This document shows positions 1 to 5,884 of a DNA stretch of 7,215 nt, piece after piece. Under the pieces are notes generated by a model. It was not told the DNA's origin. It saw nothing but the letters and a program-made list of their open reading frames with translations, and searched no databases. The first letter of the stretch is position 1. Every line of letters starts with the position of its first letter. Both the position numbers and the translations under genes were made by a program. The stretch is from Hyphomicrobiaceae bacterium (GTDB lineage Bacteria > Pseudomonadota > Alphaproteobacteria > Rhizobiales > Hyphomicrobiaceae), in NCBI GenBank assembly GCA_020442225.1, contig JAGRKR010000397.1, positions 1-7,215 on the forward strand. Reading direction: 5' to 3'.

Positions 1-1
1 C

Positions 2-559
2 TGGCTGCGCGACTACCTCTACATTCCGCTCGGCGGCAGCCAGGGGCGGCGTCTGAGAACCTACCGGAATCTGCTGGTGACCATGCTGCTCGGCGGCATC
101 TGGCATGGCGCGGCCTGGAAATTCGTGATCTGGGGCGCCATGCACGGCGGCGCACTGGCACTCGAGCGGGCGCACTTCGCGCGTGTCGGCCTGACGCCGC
201 ACGCGGCAGCGGAGCGGCGGCCCATCTGGCGGCGCGCCATCGCCGTCCTCGTCACCTTCCACTTCGTCTGCCTGGCATGGATCTTCTTCCGTGCCGAGGA
301 CTTGGAGCGCGCCATTGCCCTCATCGCGGGGCTCGCGCGGTGGCAGAGCCCTGTCGAGCTCGTGACACCATTCCTCGCCGGGCTGATCGCCTTTGGCCTC
401 GCCATCCAGTTCACGCCGTCGAGCCTCTTGCAGAAGCTCGACTGGCTCTATCAGAAGCTGCCCGTCTGGCTCGTCGGACTGCTCGCAGGCGCAACGCTCG
501 TGCTGATCGAGGCCGTCGGCGGCGACGGCAGCGCCCCCTTCATCTACTTCCAGTTTTGA
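2..559 (+). CDS. MBOAT family O-acyltransferase (AlgI-like), 3' part only
   Basis: This is the C-terminal 185 residues of a multi-pass membrane O-acyltransferase; the reading frame is open from base 2 and the start lies off the left edge. The visible part begins with WLRDYLYIPLGGSQG, the hallmark of AlgI/PatA-type MBOAT proteins. It continues with RTYRN, then LLGGIWHGAAW, whose His (visible residue 35) is the conserved histidine thought to be catalytic in the family, and a second His in AMHGG (residue 48). Hydrophobic segments follow around visible residues 75-92, 118-135 and 155-172. Family members move acyl groups, usually acetyl, across the inner membrane for transfer to exported polysaccharides or other cell-surface acceptors. 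The acceptor cannot be told from this fragment. A small membrane protein gene follows 9 nt downstream and probably shares the transcript. The family call is firm; the substrate is unknown. Confidence 0.93.
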   Translation, partial: WLRDYLYIPLGGSQGRRLRTYRNLLVTMLLGGIWHGAAWKFVIWGAMHGGALALERAHFARVGLTPHAAAERRPIWRRAIAVLVTFHFVCLAWIFFRAEDLERAIALIAGLARWQSPVELVTPFLAGLIAFGLAIQFTPSSLLQKLDWLYQKLPVWLVGLLAGATLVLIEAVGGDGSAPFIYFQF

Positions 560-568
560 GGCCAGCAC

Positions 569-868
569 ATGGAGACGCGCCCTTCACACCCACCCCGCAC
601 CGAGCTCGGCACGGAAGAGCTGGAGGCGGGCATGCGACCGTCACGGGCGCGCGACGTCGTCACCATCAGCCTCATCGCCGTCACCATGCTGGCGCTGTTC
701 AACTCGGCCGCACTGGTGAGCTGGACGCAGCAACTGCCCTCGACGGCGACGAACGCCTGGCTCGCGGAGCGGGCCGGTGCGTGGCACACGCTGATGCAGC
801 GCCTCGGCACGGCCCAGCTGTTCGCACGGGTCAAGGAGCGCCTCGATCCCGAGACGTCGCGCTGGTAA
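569..868 (+). CDS. small single-pass membrane protein, probable MBOAT partner
   Basis: This 99-residue protein starts 9 nt after the MBOAT stop codon, which implies co-transcription. The N-terminal 30 residues are polar and rich in Pro, Glu and Arg. One hydrophobic segment follows at about residues 31-51, then a soluble tail with WTQQLP, a NAWLAERAGAWHTLMQRLG stretch and a basic, acidic C-terminus. My recollection, not checked by alignment, is that this pattern (membrane helix, then N-S-x-x-L-V-x-W and a Trp-rich amphipathic region) resembles the membrane-proximal part of proteins that in other Hyphomicrobiales carry a DUF459/SGNH-hydrolase domain beside MBOAT genes. No SGNH domain is present here. 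The protein could be a stand-alone membrane partner of the acyltransferase or the remnant of a longer gene. The ATG at 569 is the natural start because of its close spacing to the upstream stop. The function is not established. Confidence 0.7.
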   Translation: METRPSHPPRTELGTEELEAGMRPSRARDVVTISLIAVTMLALFNSAALVSWTQQLPSTATNAWLAERAGAWHTLMQRLGTAQLFARVKERLDPETSRW

Positions 869-872
869 GGCA

Positions 873-931
873 ACGGCCCCGCGCCTGATAGGACCCGGGG
901 CCGTCGTCGCGACGGACACGCTCCGCGGAGC
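873..931. terminator. cluster of inverted repeats at a convergent gene junction
   Basis: Three dyads lie in the 72-nt gap between the small membrane protein and the 3' end of cynS. The first has 9-bp arms, ACGGCCCCG at 873-881 and CGGGGCCGT at 896-904, with a 14-nt loop. The second is CCGTCG/CGACGG with a 3-nt loop at 901-915, which overlaps the first and so would compete with it. The third is the perfect palindrome GCTCCGCGGAGC at 920-931. No T-tract follows on either strand, so this is not a classic intrinsic terminator. GC-rich hairpins between converging genes most likely end or protect both transcripts. Confidence 0.5.
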
Positions 932-940
932 AACCCGTTC

Positions 941-1414
941 TCAGACCCGCTTGTACTTGAGGAACTTGCCGGTCATGACGATCTTCACGCGATCTCCATT
1001 GGGGTCCGGCAGTCGGCTCAGGTCCAGGTCGAAGTCGATGGCGCTCATGATGCCGTCGCCGAATTCCTCCTCGATCATCGCTTTGAAGGTCGTGCCGAAC
1101 ACCTGCACGATCTCGTAGAAGCGGTAGATGAGCGGATCGGTCGGCACGGCTTGGCCGAGCGAGCCGCGCGACGGGATCTCGGTCAGGAGCTTGGCGGCCT
1201 CGGGGATGCCGAGATAGGCAGCCGCTTTCTCCGCGGCCTCGGCCGGCAGCGACATCTGCCCCATCAGGGCCGCCGTCACGACGAACGGCGACATACCCAC
1301 CGCCTCGGCCGCACCTTTGAACGACAGCCCCTTGTCCTTGATGGTCCTCACGATCTTGGCCGTGAGCAACTCCCGCTCGTGGCCATAGGGCGGAATGCTG
1401 GTCATCTGTGTCAT
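941..1414 (-). CDS. cynS: cyanase (cyanate hydratase)
   Basis: The 157-residue product matches the usual cyanase length (156 in E. coli). The enzyme catalyses bicarbonate-dependent breakdown of cyanate to ammonia and CO2 by way of carbamate, in the cytoplasm, as a homodecamer. The N-terminal half is a helix-turn-helix-like helical domain (about residues 12-80). The C-terminal domain carries the family block PTDPLIYRFYEIVQVFGTT and GDGIMSAIDF. By motif alignment with E. coli Arg96, Glu99 and Ser122, the catalytic residues are Arg98, Glu101 and Ser124, all present. I chose the ATG at 1414 because a full-strength GGAGGTGA lies just upstream. The frame stays open farther upstream to 1579, but that part overlaps cynD and has no cyanase similarity. 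It is the last gene of the cynABDS operon. No carbonic anhydrase gene (cynT) is adjacent, unlike in E. coli. Confidence 0.97.
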   Translation of the reverse strand: MTQMTSIPPYGHERELLTAKIVRTIKDKGLSFKGAAEAVGMSPFVVTAALMGQMSLPAEAAEKAAAYLGIPEAAKLLTEIPSRGSLGQAVPTDPLIYRFYEIVQVFGTTFKAMIEEEFGDGIMSAIDFDLDLSRLPDPNGDRVKIVMTGKFLKYKRV

Positions 1415-1418
1415 CGTC

Positions 1419-1426
1419 TCACCTCC
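1419..1426 (-). promoter_or_regulatory. ribosome binding site of cynS overlapping the cynD stop
   Basis: The minus strand reads GGAGGTGA, the full complement of the 16S rRNA 3' end core, 4 nt before the cynS ATG. Its last three bases, TGA, are the stop codon of cynD. Ribosomes ending cynD therefore stop exactly on the cynS initiation signal, an arrangement that favours translational coupling. It also decides the cynS start. Confidence 0.9.
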
Positions 1427-2453
1427 ATTTTGTTTCGACTGCGGCTTTCGCCCGATGATTTTGAGCGGGGCCTTGAGCTCCAATCCGGCGCGCCGCAGTG
1501 CGGAAGGCGCCGTTCGGCCGGCTCTTGAAGGCATAGCTGGCTTTCTCGGTGGATTTCGGAGTGAAGGTCGCGTGAGCATGTTCGGCTTCTCCCTGGGCAG
1601 GACGCACGACGGGCGGGTTGCGCCGAGCGGCGTCGGACACGCCTGGCTGGCGGCCCGGCCCCTTGGCGAGCTCCTTCGACCGCGTCACCAGGAAATCGAT
1701 GAGGTGGTTCCTCAGCGGGTAGTAGTTCGGGTGCTTGTGGATGTCGTTGCGCGTGCGCGAGCGCGGCAGCGTATTCTCGACGATCTCGGCGATATAGGCG
1801 TTCGGCCCATTGGTCATCATCAGGATCTTGTCGGCGAGAAGCAGCGCCTCGTCGACGTCGTGGGTGATCATGAAGGTCGTCTGCTGGGTCTTCGACTGGA
1901 TGGCGATAACCTCGTCCTGAAGCGCACCGCGCGTCAGGGCGTCGAGAGCGCTGAACGGCTCGTCCATGAGCAGGACTTTCGGCTCGATCGACAGAGCACG
2001 CGCGATGCCGACACGCTGCTTCATGCCGCCTGAAAGCTCCGACGGCCGCTTCGCCGCAGCTCCCTCAAGATGCACCAGCTCCAGGTAGCGCTCGGCATGC
2101 GCGCGGATCTCGGCCCGGCTCCACTCGGGATGCCGCGAGCTGATGGCGAGCTCGATGTTGCCCATGGCGGACAGCCAGGGCAGCAAGGCATGCCCCTGGA
2201 AGATGACGGCGCGGTCGAGGCTCGGCCCGGAGATCGCCTCGCCGTTGACGATGATCTCACCAGAGGTCGGCTCGTCGAGGCCCGCCAGGACGTTGAGGAT
2301 CGTCGACTTCCCGCACCCGGAGTGGCCGATCACACAGACGAACTCACCCCGCTCGATCGAGAACCAGAGGTCCTCGAAAACCGCGAGCTCGCCGCCGCCG
2401 CGGACGGGAAAGCGCCGGCTCAGACCTTCGACGCTGATGAAAGACTTGGCCAT
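1419..2453 (-). CDS. cynD: cyanate/nitrate ABC transporter ATP-binding protein with C-terminal extension
   Basis: This cytoplasmic ATPase of the NrtD/CynD/SsuB/TauB group powers import through CynB. In order it shows Walker A GHSGCGKST (residues 43-51), Q-loop Gln86, signature LSGGMKQR (140-147), Walker B VLLMDEP (160-166), D-loop SALD (168-171) and switch His198 in ITHD. The segment GPNAYIAEIVENTLPRSRTR and the following HPNYYPLRNHLIDFL are typical of nitrate/cyanate-type ATPases. The ordinary protein would end near residue 265. Here about 80 more residues follow, rich in Ala, Arg, Pro and Lys and with no domain I recognise. In the last 21 codons 13 end in A or T, unlike the rest of the gene. 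The ATG at 2453 has GGAGGG 4 nt upstream. The gene starts 48 nt after cynB and ends 4 nt before cynS. ATPase function is firm; the tail may be a stop-loss extension. Confidence 0.94.
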   Translation of the reverse strand: MAKSFISVEGLSRRFPVRGGGELAVFEDLWFSIERGEFVCVIGHSGCGKSTILNVLAGLDEPTSGEIIVNGEAISGPSLDRAVIFQGHALLPWLSAMGNIELAISSRHPEWSRAEIRAHAERYLELVHLEGAAAKRPSELSGGMKQRVGIARALSIEPKVLLMDEPFSALDALTRGALQDEVIAIQSKTQQTTFMITHDVDEALLLADKILMMTNGPNAYIAEIVENTLPRSRTRNDIHKHPNYYPLRNHLIDFLVTRSKELAKGPGRQPGVSDAARRNPPVVRPAQGEAEHAHATFTPKSTEKASYAFKSRPNGAFRTAARRIGAQGPAQNHRAKAAVETKWR

Positions 2454-2501
2454 TCTGCCCTCCGTTGGTGTTCTCGATGGCCGCCCGATCCGCCGCCGCG
2501 A

Positions 2502-3341
2502 CTAGTCCGCGAAGGAGACAAGCTTCTGAAGTCGCGCCATGATCTGGTCGAGCAGCATGCCGACCACGCCGATGGCGAGGATTGCGGTGATGACGTTGGT
2601 GATGGAGAGGTTGTTCCACTCGTTCCAGACGAAGTAGCCAATGCCCGTTCCGCCCACGAGCATCTCTGCCGCCACGATGACGAGCCAGGCGATGCCGATG
2701 GAGATGCGCATGCCCGTGAAGATCGTCGGGGCCGCCGCCGGCAGGATCACCCGCCATGCCGTCCTGAAGGAGCCGAGCTCCAGCGTGCGCGCCACGTTGA
2801 GCCACTCCCGCCGGACGCTCGACACGCCGAAGGCGGTATTCAGCAGCATCGGCCAGAGGGAGCAGATGAAGATCACGAAGATGGCCGACAGTCCGGAGTC
2901 GCGGATGGTGTAGAGGGCGAGGGGCATCCAGGCGAGCGGCGAGATCGGCTTCAACACCTGGATGAACGGATCGAGTGCGCGGTTCATGAGCGGCGACATG
3001 CCGATCAGGAAGCCGAGCGGGACGGCAACCAGAACCGCCAGCAGATAGCCCGCCGCGACGCGGGCGATCGAGTAGCCGAGCTGGATGCCGATCCCCTGAT
3101 CGTTGGTCCCCTTCACGTAGAAGGGATCGCGCAGATGCTCCCAGATCTTCGTGAGGACGGGACCGGGACCGGGCATGGCCGATTTGCCTTGCGTCGCCTG
3201 CACGCCCATGAGCTTGGCATACTCGGGGTCCATCTTGGCCACCGGTCCCGTGGACATGGTGGCCAGATGCCAGATGGCGAGCATGCCCGCCAGCAGGGCA
3301 ATGGAGACGATCGAGGCTCTCAGTGTCAGAGATTGGGTCAT
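2502..3341 (-). CDS. cynB: cyanate/nitrate ABC transporter permease (NrtB family)
   Basis: This 279-residue inner-membrane subunit of a binding-protein-dependent importer has an N-terminal membrane helix at about residues 8-28. A periplasmic loop of about 60 residues follows (MDPEYAKLMG through WEHLRDPFY), then a block of transmembrane helices from about residue 88 to 265. The EAA-type coupling loop that contacts the ATPase lies around residues 180-203 (EWLNVARTLELGSFRTAW and then VILPAAAPTIFTG). It is followed by the family-typical RISIGIAWLVIVAAEM and GTGIGYFVWNEWN. This pattern is characteristic of the NrtB/CynB/CmpB branch, which includes nitrate, cyanate and bicarbonate permeases. The gene starts 15 nt after the cynA stop, with a purine-rich GGAAGGGGA upstream, and ends in TAG. 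Cyanate is inferred as substrate from the linked cynS; nitrate or nitrite transport cannot be excluded. Confidence 0.93.
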   Translation of the reverse strand: MTQSLTLRASIVSIALLAGMLAIWHLATMSTGPVAKMDPEYAKLMGVQATQGKSAMPGPGPVLTKIWEHLRDPFYVKGTNDQGIGIQLGYSIARVAAGYLLAVLVAVPLGFLIGMSPLMNRALDPFIQVLKPISPLAWMPLALYTIRDSGLSAIFVIFICSLWPMLLNTAFGVSSVRREWLNVARTLELGSFRTAWRVILPAAAPTIFTGMRISIGIAWLVIVAAEMLVGGTGIGYFVWNEWNNLSITNVITAILAIGVVGMLLDQIMARLQKLVSFAD

Positions 3342-3356
3342 GCCGGTCCCCTTCCG

Positions 3357-4733
3357 TCAGGCCGAACGACGGATCTTGAAGCTCTTGATGTAGTCCTCGG
3401 GCTTGCTCGGATCGAAGGCCTTGCCCATCACGGAGAAGCTCTTGGACGTGGCGGCCGGCGGCGTCAGACCGACCTCCTTCATGAGGCGCGCGGCGTCGGT
3501 CGCGAGGTAGACCTGCTTGGCGACGCTGGCGTAGTTGATCTCGCCCTTGACCTGCCCCCAGCGCTTCATCTGGGTGAGGATCCAGACCGCGAACGACTCC
3601 CAGGGGAACGGGTCGAAGTCGATGCGATCGGGCACGCGGCGGATGTTGCCGAGGCCGTCGGCGAAGGTGCCCGTCAGAACCTGTTCAACGACCGTCACCG
3701 GCTGATTGAGGTAGTTGGCCGGCGCGATCGCCTTGGCGATCTCCTTGCGGTTGGCGGGCTTGGCGGCATAAGCCGTGGCGTCGATGATCGCCTTCAACAG
3801 CGCGCCGTAGGTGTTGGGTGTCTCCGTCACGAAGGCCTTGCTCGCGGCAAAGGCGCAGCACGGATGCCGGTCCCAGATCTCCTTGGAGAGGATGTGGATG
3901 AAGCCGACGCCGTCGTAGACCGCGCGCTGGTTCACCGGATCGGGCGCCAGGAAGCCGTCGATGTTATCAGCGCGCAGGTTGGCGACCATCTCCGGCGGCG
4001 GCACGGAACGGATCTGCACATCGGAGTCGGGATCGATGCCGTGCTCGGCCAGATAGTAGCGCAGCAGGTAGTTGTGCATGGAGTAGTCGAAGGGCACGGC
4101 GAACTTGAAGCCCTTCCAGGACTTCGGATCGCGACGCCCCTTGTGCTTCACGGCCAGCGTGATGGCCTGACCGTTGATGTTCTCCACCGCAGGCATGGTG
4201 TAGGGCAACGCCGTCGAGCCGGACCCGAGCGTGATCGCGAGCGGCATCGGCGACAGCATGTGCGCGGCGTCGTATTCCTTGTTGATGGTCTTGTCGCGCA
4301 CGACGGCCCAGCCAGCCGTCTTCACGACCTCCACGTCGAGCCCGTACTTTTTGTAGAAGCCCATCGGGTGCGCCATGATGATCGGCGTTGCACACGTGAT
4401 GGGAATGAACCCGACCTTGAGCTTGGTCTTCTCGAGCTTGCCGCCGGCGGCGAAGGCCTCCGTCGCTGAAGCGATCGGCAGAACCTGATAGAGCGCTGCC
4501 GCCGCGGTGGAGGCCCCGACCGCGCGCAGGAAATTGCGGCGCGTGACGTCGTTCGGGAAGATCGCCCGCATGACCGCCTGCTCGACCGCTCGCGTCAGCC
4601 GCGCCTCCTCTCCCGTCACCGCCTCTCGGGCTGCAACGTCACGCGCATGCTCGTCCGCGCTCGCATGCCGGCCGCAGCTACAGCCGCCGCCGAGCTCCGT
4701 AGTCGCACTGAAGGGGTCCTTGTCGAGGCTCAT
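3357..4733 (-). CDS. cynA: cyanate/nitrate-binding protein with Tat signal (CmpA/NrtA family)
   Basis: This 458-residue protein is the substrate-capturing component of the importer. A polar leader of about 60 residues, with CSC-GRH at residues 18-23, precedes a twin-arginine signal TRRNFLR (64-70) and a hydrophobic stretch (about 72-95), so it should be exported folded by Tat. The mature NrtA/CmpA domain starts near residue 103 with LKVGFIPITCATPIIMAHPM and continues with FYKKYGLDVEVVKTAGWA and EYDAAHMLSPMPLAI, which are family hallmarks. A Cys pair (292-293) lies in the body. I chose the ATG at 4733 because GAGGGAGA sits 7 nt upstream. The open frame runs farther, but only to a TTG that lies upstream of the predicted transcription start. 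It is the first gene of the operon and lies 78 nt downstream of the predicted sigma-54 start site. Binding cyanate rather than nitrate is inferred from cynS. Confidence 0.93.
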   Translation of the reverse strand: MSLDKDPFSATTELGGGCSCGRHASADEHARDVAAREAVTGEEARLTRAVEQAVMRAIFPNDVTRRNFLRAVGASTAAAALYQVLPIASATEAFAAGGKLEKTKLKVGFIPITCATPIIMAHPMGFYKKYGLDVEVVKTAGWAVVRDKTINKEYDAAHMLSPMPLAITLGSGSTALPYTMPAVENINGQAITLAVKHKGRRDPKSWKGFKFAVPFDYSMHNYLLRYYLAEHGIDPDSDVQIRSVPPPEMVANLRADNIDGFLAPDPVNQRAVYDGVGFIHILSKEIWDRHPCCAFAASKAFVTETPNTYGALLKAIIDATAYAAKPANRKEIAKAIAPANYLNQPVTVVEQVLTGTFADGLGNIRRVPDRIDFDPFPWESFAVWILTQMKRWGQVKGEINYASVAKQVYLATDAARLMKEVGLTPPAATSKSFSVMGKAFDPSKPEDYIKSFKIRRSA

Positions 4734-4740
4734 GCTGTGC

Positions 4741-4748
4741 TCTCCCTC
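4741..4748 (-). promoter_or_regulatory. ribosome binding site deciding the cynA start
   Basis: On the minus strand the purine run GAGGGAGA lies 7 nt before the ATG at 4733. It supports that start over the upstream in-frame TTG at 4844, which has no such site and lies before the predicted transcript start. Confidence 0.75.
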
Positions 4749-4821
4749 TTTCGCCGCTCCGCCGAGGCTGCCGATCTGGGCAGGCGCCGGCAGAGCCAGA
4801 CAGTTAACCGAAACTGAAGAG

Positions 4822-4838
4822 AGCAACGCGCGTGCCAA
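4822..4838 (-). promoter_or_regulatory. sigma-54 (RpoN) promoter of the cyn operon
   Basis: The minus strand reads TTGGCACGCGCGTTGCT. This matches the core of the sigma-54 consensus (YTGGCACG-N4-TTGCW) at every defined position. The GG (-25/-24) and GC (-13/-12) are exactly 12 nt apart. The predicted transcription start is near 4811, giving a leader of about 78 nt before cynA. Sigma-54 promoters need an enhancer-binding activator, and for a nitrogen-scavenging operon NtrC is the natural candidate. I found no good NtrC palindrome; the best is a weak TGC-N11-GC at 4934-4949. Confidence 0.85.
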
Positions 4839-4868
4839 GTTCAAAAATCATATTTTATTGTTGTTTTT

Positions 4869-4881
4869 CAATTTCTTGATC
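4869..4881 (-). promoter_or_regulatory. possible IHF binding site
   Basis: The minus strand reads GATCAAGAAATTG, which matches the IHF consensus WATCARNNNNTTR at all defined positions but the first. It lies at about -58 to -70 relative to the predicted sigma-54 start, where IHF commonly bends DNA to bring an upstream activator to RNA polymerase. It is flanked on the promoter side by an A/T-rich run (about 4843-4874) that stands out in this GC-rich window. The usual IHF A-tract lies on the other side of the core, so this is tentative. Confidence 0.45.
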
Positions 4882-4939
4882 GCCACGCCTGGAATCGCGC
4901 CACGCCGCGCGGTCGCCCACGCGGCGGGCGATTTGCCTA

Positions 4940-4945
4940 TATAAT
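4940..4945 (+). promoter_or_regulatory. possible -10 element for the first DUF2939 gene
   Basis: A perfect TATAAT lies upstream of the rightward gene, in an AT-rich patch. The expected -35 position (about 4917-4922) holds no recognisable TTGACA-like hexamer, so any promoter here would be weak or activator-dependent. Transcription would start near 4952, just ahead of the 19-bp palindrome, and leave a leader of about 127 nt. Confidence 0.35.
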
Positions 4946-4960
4946 GGGCGAATATCTCTG

Positions 4961-4979
4961 CTGACTAATAATTAGTCAG
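4961..4979. promoter_or_regulatory. 19-bp perfect palindrome, probable regulator binding site
   Basis: CTGACTAAT and ATTAGTCAG form perfect 9-bp arms around a single A. The site is AT-rich in GC-rich surroundings and lies between the divergent cyn operon and the DUF2939 pair. It is just downstream of the possible TATAAT of the rightward gene, which suits a repressor operator. It is also centred about 159 bp upstream of the sigma-54 start, which suits an upstream activator site. I cannot assign the regulator. Confidence 0.6.
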
Positions 4980-5062
4980 ATGGCGCGACATCGCCTGGGA
5001 CGACCGCCAGCTTTCTTGTACGACCACGTCCTAAGCATGCTAAGACCACGACGTGTTTCCTC

Positions 5063-5068
5063 GGGGAG
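5063..5068 (+). promoter_or_regulatory. ribosome binding site deciding the first DUF2939 start
   Basis: GGGGAG lies 10 nt before the ATG at 5079. The in-frame ATG at 4980 directly abuts the palindrome and has no such site, so the shorter protein is preferred. Confidence 0.55.
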
Positions 5069-5078
5069 TCGCAGCGCG

Positions 5079-5825
5079 ATGCGCAAGCTCTTGCTCGGCG
5101 CAGGCCTCGTCATCGTCCTCTTTTACCTGGCGTGGCCCACCTACTCGGCGCACCAGATTTTCGGCGCGCTGCAGCGCTCGGATGCCCGCCTGCTGGCCCG
5201 CAAGGTCGATTTTCCAGCGGTTCGCACGGCGCTGCGGCCGTTCGCGACCCGCGAGGTGGACAAGGCTCTCGGTCAGATCGAGGTGCCTGGAGGGCGCGAG
5301 ATCGTGGACAGCCTGCGCCGCGAGCTCGCCCCCGGCCTCGTCGACTCGACGCTCGATACCATCGTGACGCCGGATGGCATCAGCCGACTCTATACCGAAG
5401 GTCCCGAGCTCAGCCGGGCGTTCGCCGAGATTGTCGCACAGAACTCCGGCCTGCTCGATGCGCTGCGCAAGCTCGTCGGAGGCGACGACAGCGGCAGAGG
5501 CGGCCTCAGGCTTCCCGGCGGCATCGTCATACCCGGCATGGGCGGCTTTGGTCTCGAGAAGCTCATGCCGGAGATCTTCAAGACGGAGCCCGAAGCGGGC
5601 AAGCAGACGCCTCCCGCGCAACCGGGCGCCAAGCCCGTTCTGCGCGAACGCGCCGCGAAGCCCGAATTCGGTTTCGGCAACGTGCAGGATTTCTATTTCA
5701 CCGGACCGGTGTCATTCGTCGTCGCCGTCTCCGTCGATCCGAAGGCGACGCGGGCCGATCTGATAGCCGAAATGGCGTTCCGTGATTTCGATTGGAAGCT
5801 GGTGCGGCTGGTGCCGGCACGCTGA
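5079..5825 (+). CDS. DUF2939 family protein, first of a tandem pair
   Basis: This 248-residue protein has unknown function. An N-terminal hydrophobic segment (about residues 4-19) would serve as a membrane anchor or uncleaved signal. It is followed by the DUF2939-type block SAHQIFGALQRSDARLLARKVDF (23-45), in which a helix precedes a conserved D-x-x-x-L-x-x-x-V-D-F pattern. The middle holds a Gly/Pro-rich linker (about 138-160, with RLPGGIVIPG) and a Pro/Lys-rich stretch (168-196). The C-terminal domain (196-248) carries FGFGNVQDFYFTGP and FRDFDWKLVRLVP. The ATG at 5079 aligns with the start of the second copy at 5922, which supports it over the in-frame ATG at 4980. About 36 of the first 64 residues are identical between the copies. 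It is transcribed divergently from cynA, but no functional link to cyanate use is evident. Confidence 0.82.
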   Translation: MRKLLLGAGLVIVLFYLAWPTYSAHQIFGALQRSDARLLARKVDFPAVRTALRPFATREVDKALGQIEVPGGREIVDSLRRELAPGLVDSTLDTIVTPDGISRLYTEGPELSRAFAEIVAQNSGLLDALRKLVGGDDSGRGGLRLPGGIVIPGMGGFGLEKLMPEIFKTEPEAGKQTPPAQPGAKPVLRERAAKPEFGFGNVQDFYFTGPVSFVVAVSVDPKATRADLIAEMAFRDFDWKLVRLVPAR

Positions 5826-5840
5826 GGTCGGGCGGGCGAC

Positions 5841-5860
5841 CGCTGCGGGAACCCGCAGCG
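5841..5860. repeat. GC-rich inverted repeat between the DUF2939 genes
   Basis: CGCTGCGGG and CCCGCAGCG are perfect 9-bp arms around AA. As RNA this would fold into an 8-bp stem with a GAAC tetraloop. No T-tract follows, so it is not a standard terminator. It may stabilise or attenuate the transcript between the two paralogues. Confidence 0.5.
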
Positions 5861-5884
5861 CGCGAACGCCGAGGTTGGGAGTGG

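Noticed and set aside
1415..1579. N-terminal extension of cyanase to an upstream start at 1579
   Set aside because: It would overlap cynD, lacks similarity to cyanase, and bypasses the strong GGAGGTGA site directly before the ATG at 1414, which gives the family-typical length.
2070..4469. A 799-codon open frame on the plus strand, antisense to cynA, cynB and cynD
   Set aside because: Its first codon position lies opposite the wobble position of all three genes, which happen to share one frame register. Stops would need TTA, CTA or TCA sense codons, rare in GC-rich genes. The predicted protein is Arg/His/Asp-rich with no recognisable domain, so it is a shadow.
4734..4844. Longer CynA starting at the TTG at 4844
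   Set aside because: It has no ribosome site, lies upstream of the predicted transcription start at about 4811 and would span the sigma-54 promoter.
4843..4874. Possible sigma-70 promoter for cynA in the AT-rich run (TATGAT and TTGAAA on the minus strand)
   Set aside because: The only decent hexamer pair is spaced 13 nt, too short, and a full-consensus sigma-54 promoter lies beside it.
4980..5078. 33-residue N-terminal extension of the first DUF2939 protein from the ATG at 4980
   Set aside because: It has no Shine-Dalgarno sequence, has an Arg-rich unstructured composition, and would bury the membrane anchor that starts the paralogue.
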